NCBI GenBank assembly: GCA_007127575.1 | Contig: SKZC01000012.1 | Coordinates: forward strand, 1 to 5,457 | DNA from: Gemmatimonadota bacterium | GTDB taxonomy: Bacteria; Gemmatimonadota; Gemmatimonadetes; Longimicrobiales; Gaopeijiaceae | Direction: 5' to 3' | DNA length: 5,457 nt | Shown here: piece by piece, positions 5,133 through 5,457 of the stretch | Layout: every line of letters begins with the position of its first letter | Numbering within the stretch: position 1 is the first letter of the stretch | Position numbers and translations under genes: made by a program | Notes under the pieces: model-generated | Seen by the model: the letters and a program-made list of their open reading frames with translations, nothing else | Told to the model about the DNA's origin: nothing | The model's database searches: none

Positions 5133-5457
5133 GGTTGTACGTCAACATCGATCATGTGGCCACGATCCGGGAAGCTCGCAAGACCGATGAACCGGACCCT
5201 GTTCGTGCCGCTGTGCTGGTAGAGCTGGCGGGAGCTGACGGGATCACCGTTCACCTTCGGGAGGACCGCCGCCACGTACAGGACCGGGACGTCGAGCTTC
5301 TCGTCCGCACGGTACGCACAGGGGTGAACCTTGAGCTAGCGGCCCGAGACGAGCTGGTTAGGTGGGCGACGGAGTTGGACCTGATGCAAGTCACCCTGGT
5401 TCCGGAACGCCGGGAGGAAGTGACCACCGAAGGCGGACTCAATCTGAGGCCGGGGGA
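5129..5457 (+). CDS. pdxJ: Pyridoxine 5'-phosphate synthase, N-terminal part (3' end outside window)
   Basis: PdxJ condenses 3-amino-2-oxopropyl phosphate with 1-deoxy-D-xylulose 5-phosphate to give pyridoxine 5'-phosphate, the ring-closing step of the DXP-dependent vitamin B6 pathway. The window holds 109 codons of a protein usually about 240 residues long. The start gives MRLYVNIDHVATIREAR, the hallmark N-terminus of the TIM barrel. GITVHLREDRRH (38-49) contains His42, matching catalytic His45 of the E. coli enzyme, and NLELA (67-71) contains Glu69, matching Glu72. VPERREEVTTEGGL near the right edge is also family-typical. The later catalytic His lies beyond the window. ATG 5129 overlaps the upstream stop as ATGA, so translation is probably coupled to the DUF2520 gene. 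Use of PdxJ implies that the organism makes B6 by the DXP-dependent route, not through PdxS/PdxT. Confidence 0.97.
   Translation, partial: MRLYVNIDHVATIREARKTDEPDPVRAAVLVELAGADGITVHLREDRRHVQDRDVELLVRTVRTGVNLELAARDELVRWATELDLMQVTLVPERREEVTTEGGLNLRPG

Overview
This window is a compact, GC-rich stretch of a bacterial chromosome. All six genes lie on the + strand and the junctions are very tight. In order they are: the 3' part of a class II CCA-adding tRNA nucleotidyltransferase, the replication-associated AAA+ ATPase RarA (MgsA), a small LEA14/WHy-type predicted lipoprotein, the ribosome-associated GTPase HflX, a Rossmann-like DUF2520 protein, and the 5' part of pyridoxine 5'-phosphate synthase PdxJ. 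There is no tRNA, rRNA, CRISPR, insertion sequence or phage signal. Codon use looks uniform, with strong G/C at third positions. The gene set and the use of GTG and TTG starts fit a free-living, high-GC, Gram-negative-type bacterium. Gemmatimonadota or a similar lineage is my guess from gene order and protein style, and it has not been verified.

Layout: cca (2-943, cut by the left edge) overlaps rarA (940-2385) by four bases, GTGA. Eight bases separate rarA from the lipoprotein gene (2394-2906). A 58-base gap, the largest in the window, precedes hflX (TTG start called at 2965, end 4254). Fourteen bases separate hflX from the DUF2520 gene (4269-5132), which overlaps pdxJ (5129 to the right edge) by four bases, ATGA. 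This looks like one polycistronic unit, possibly with an internal control point in the 58-base gap. No terminator or convincing promoter is visible inside it.

Functionally it is a housekeeping cluster: tRNA 3'-end completion, replication-fork maintenance, ribosome rescue, an envelope or periplasmic LEA-like protein, and a pair of genes that may act in cofactor metabolism. I see no new defence or mobile system. The points worth a second look are finer. A perfect 17-bp inverted repeat with a 6-nt loop lies inside hflX. The hflX start region is unusual: its Shine-Dalgarno sequence is best spaced for an ATT codon, and an 11-codon mini-ORF ends on the TTG start. The HD motif in the CCA enzyme is degenerate. 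The DUF2520 and pdxJ genes look translationally coupled.
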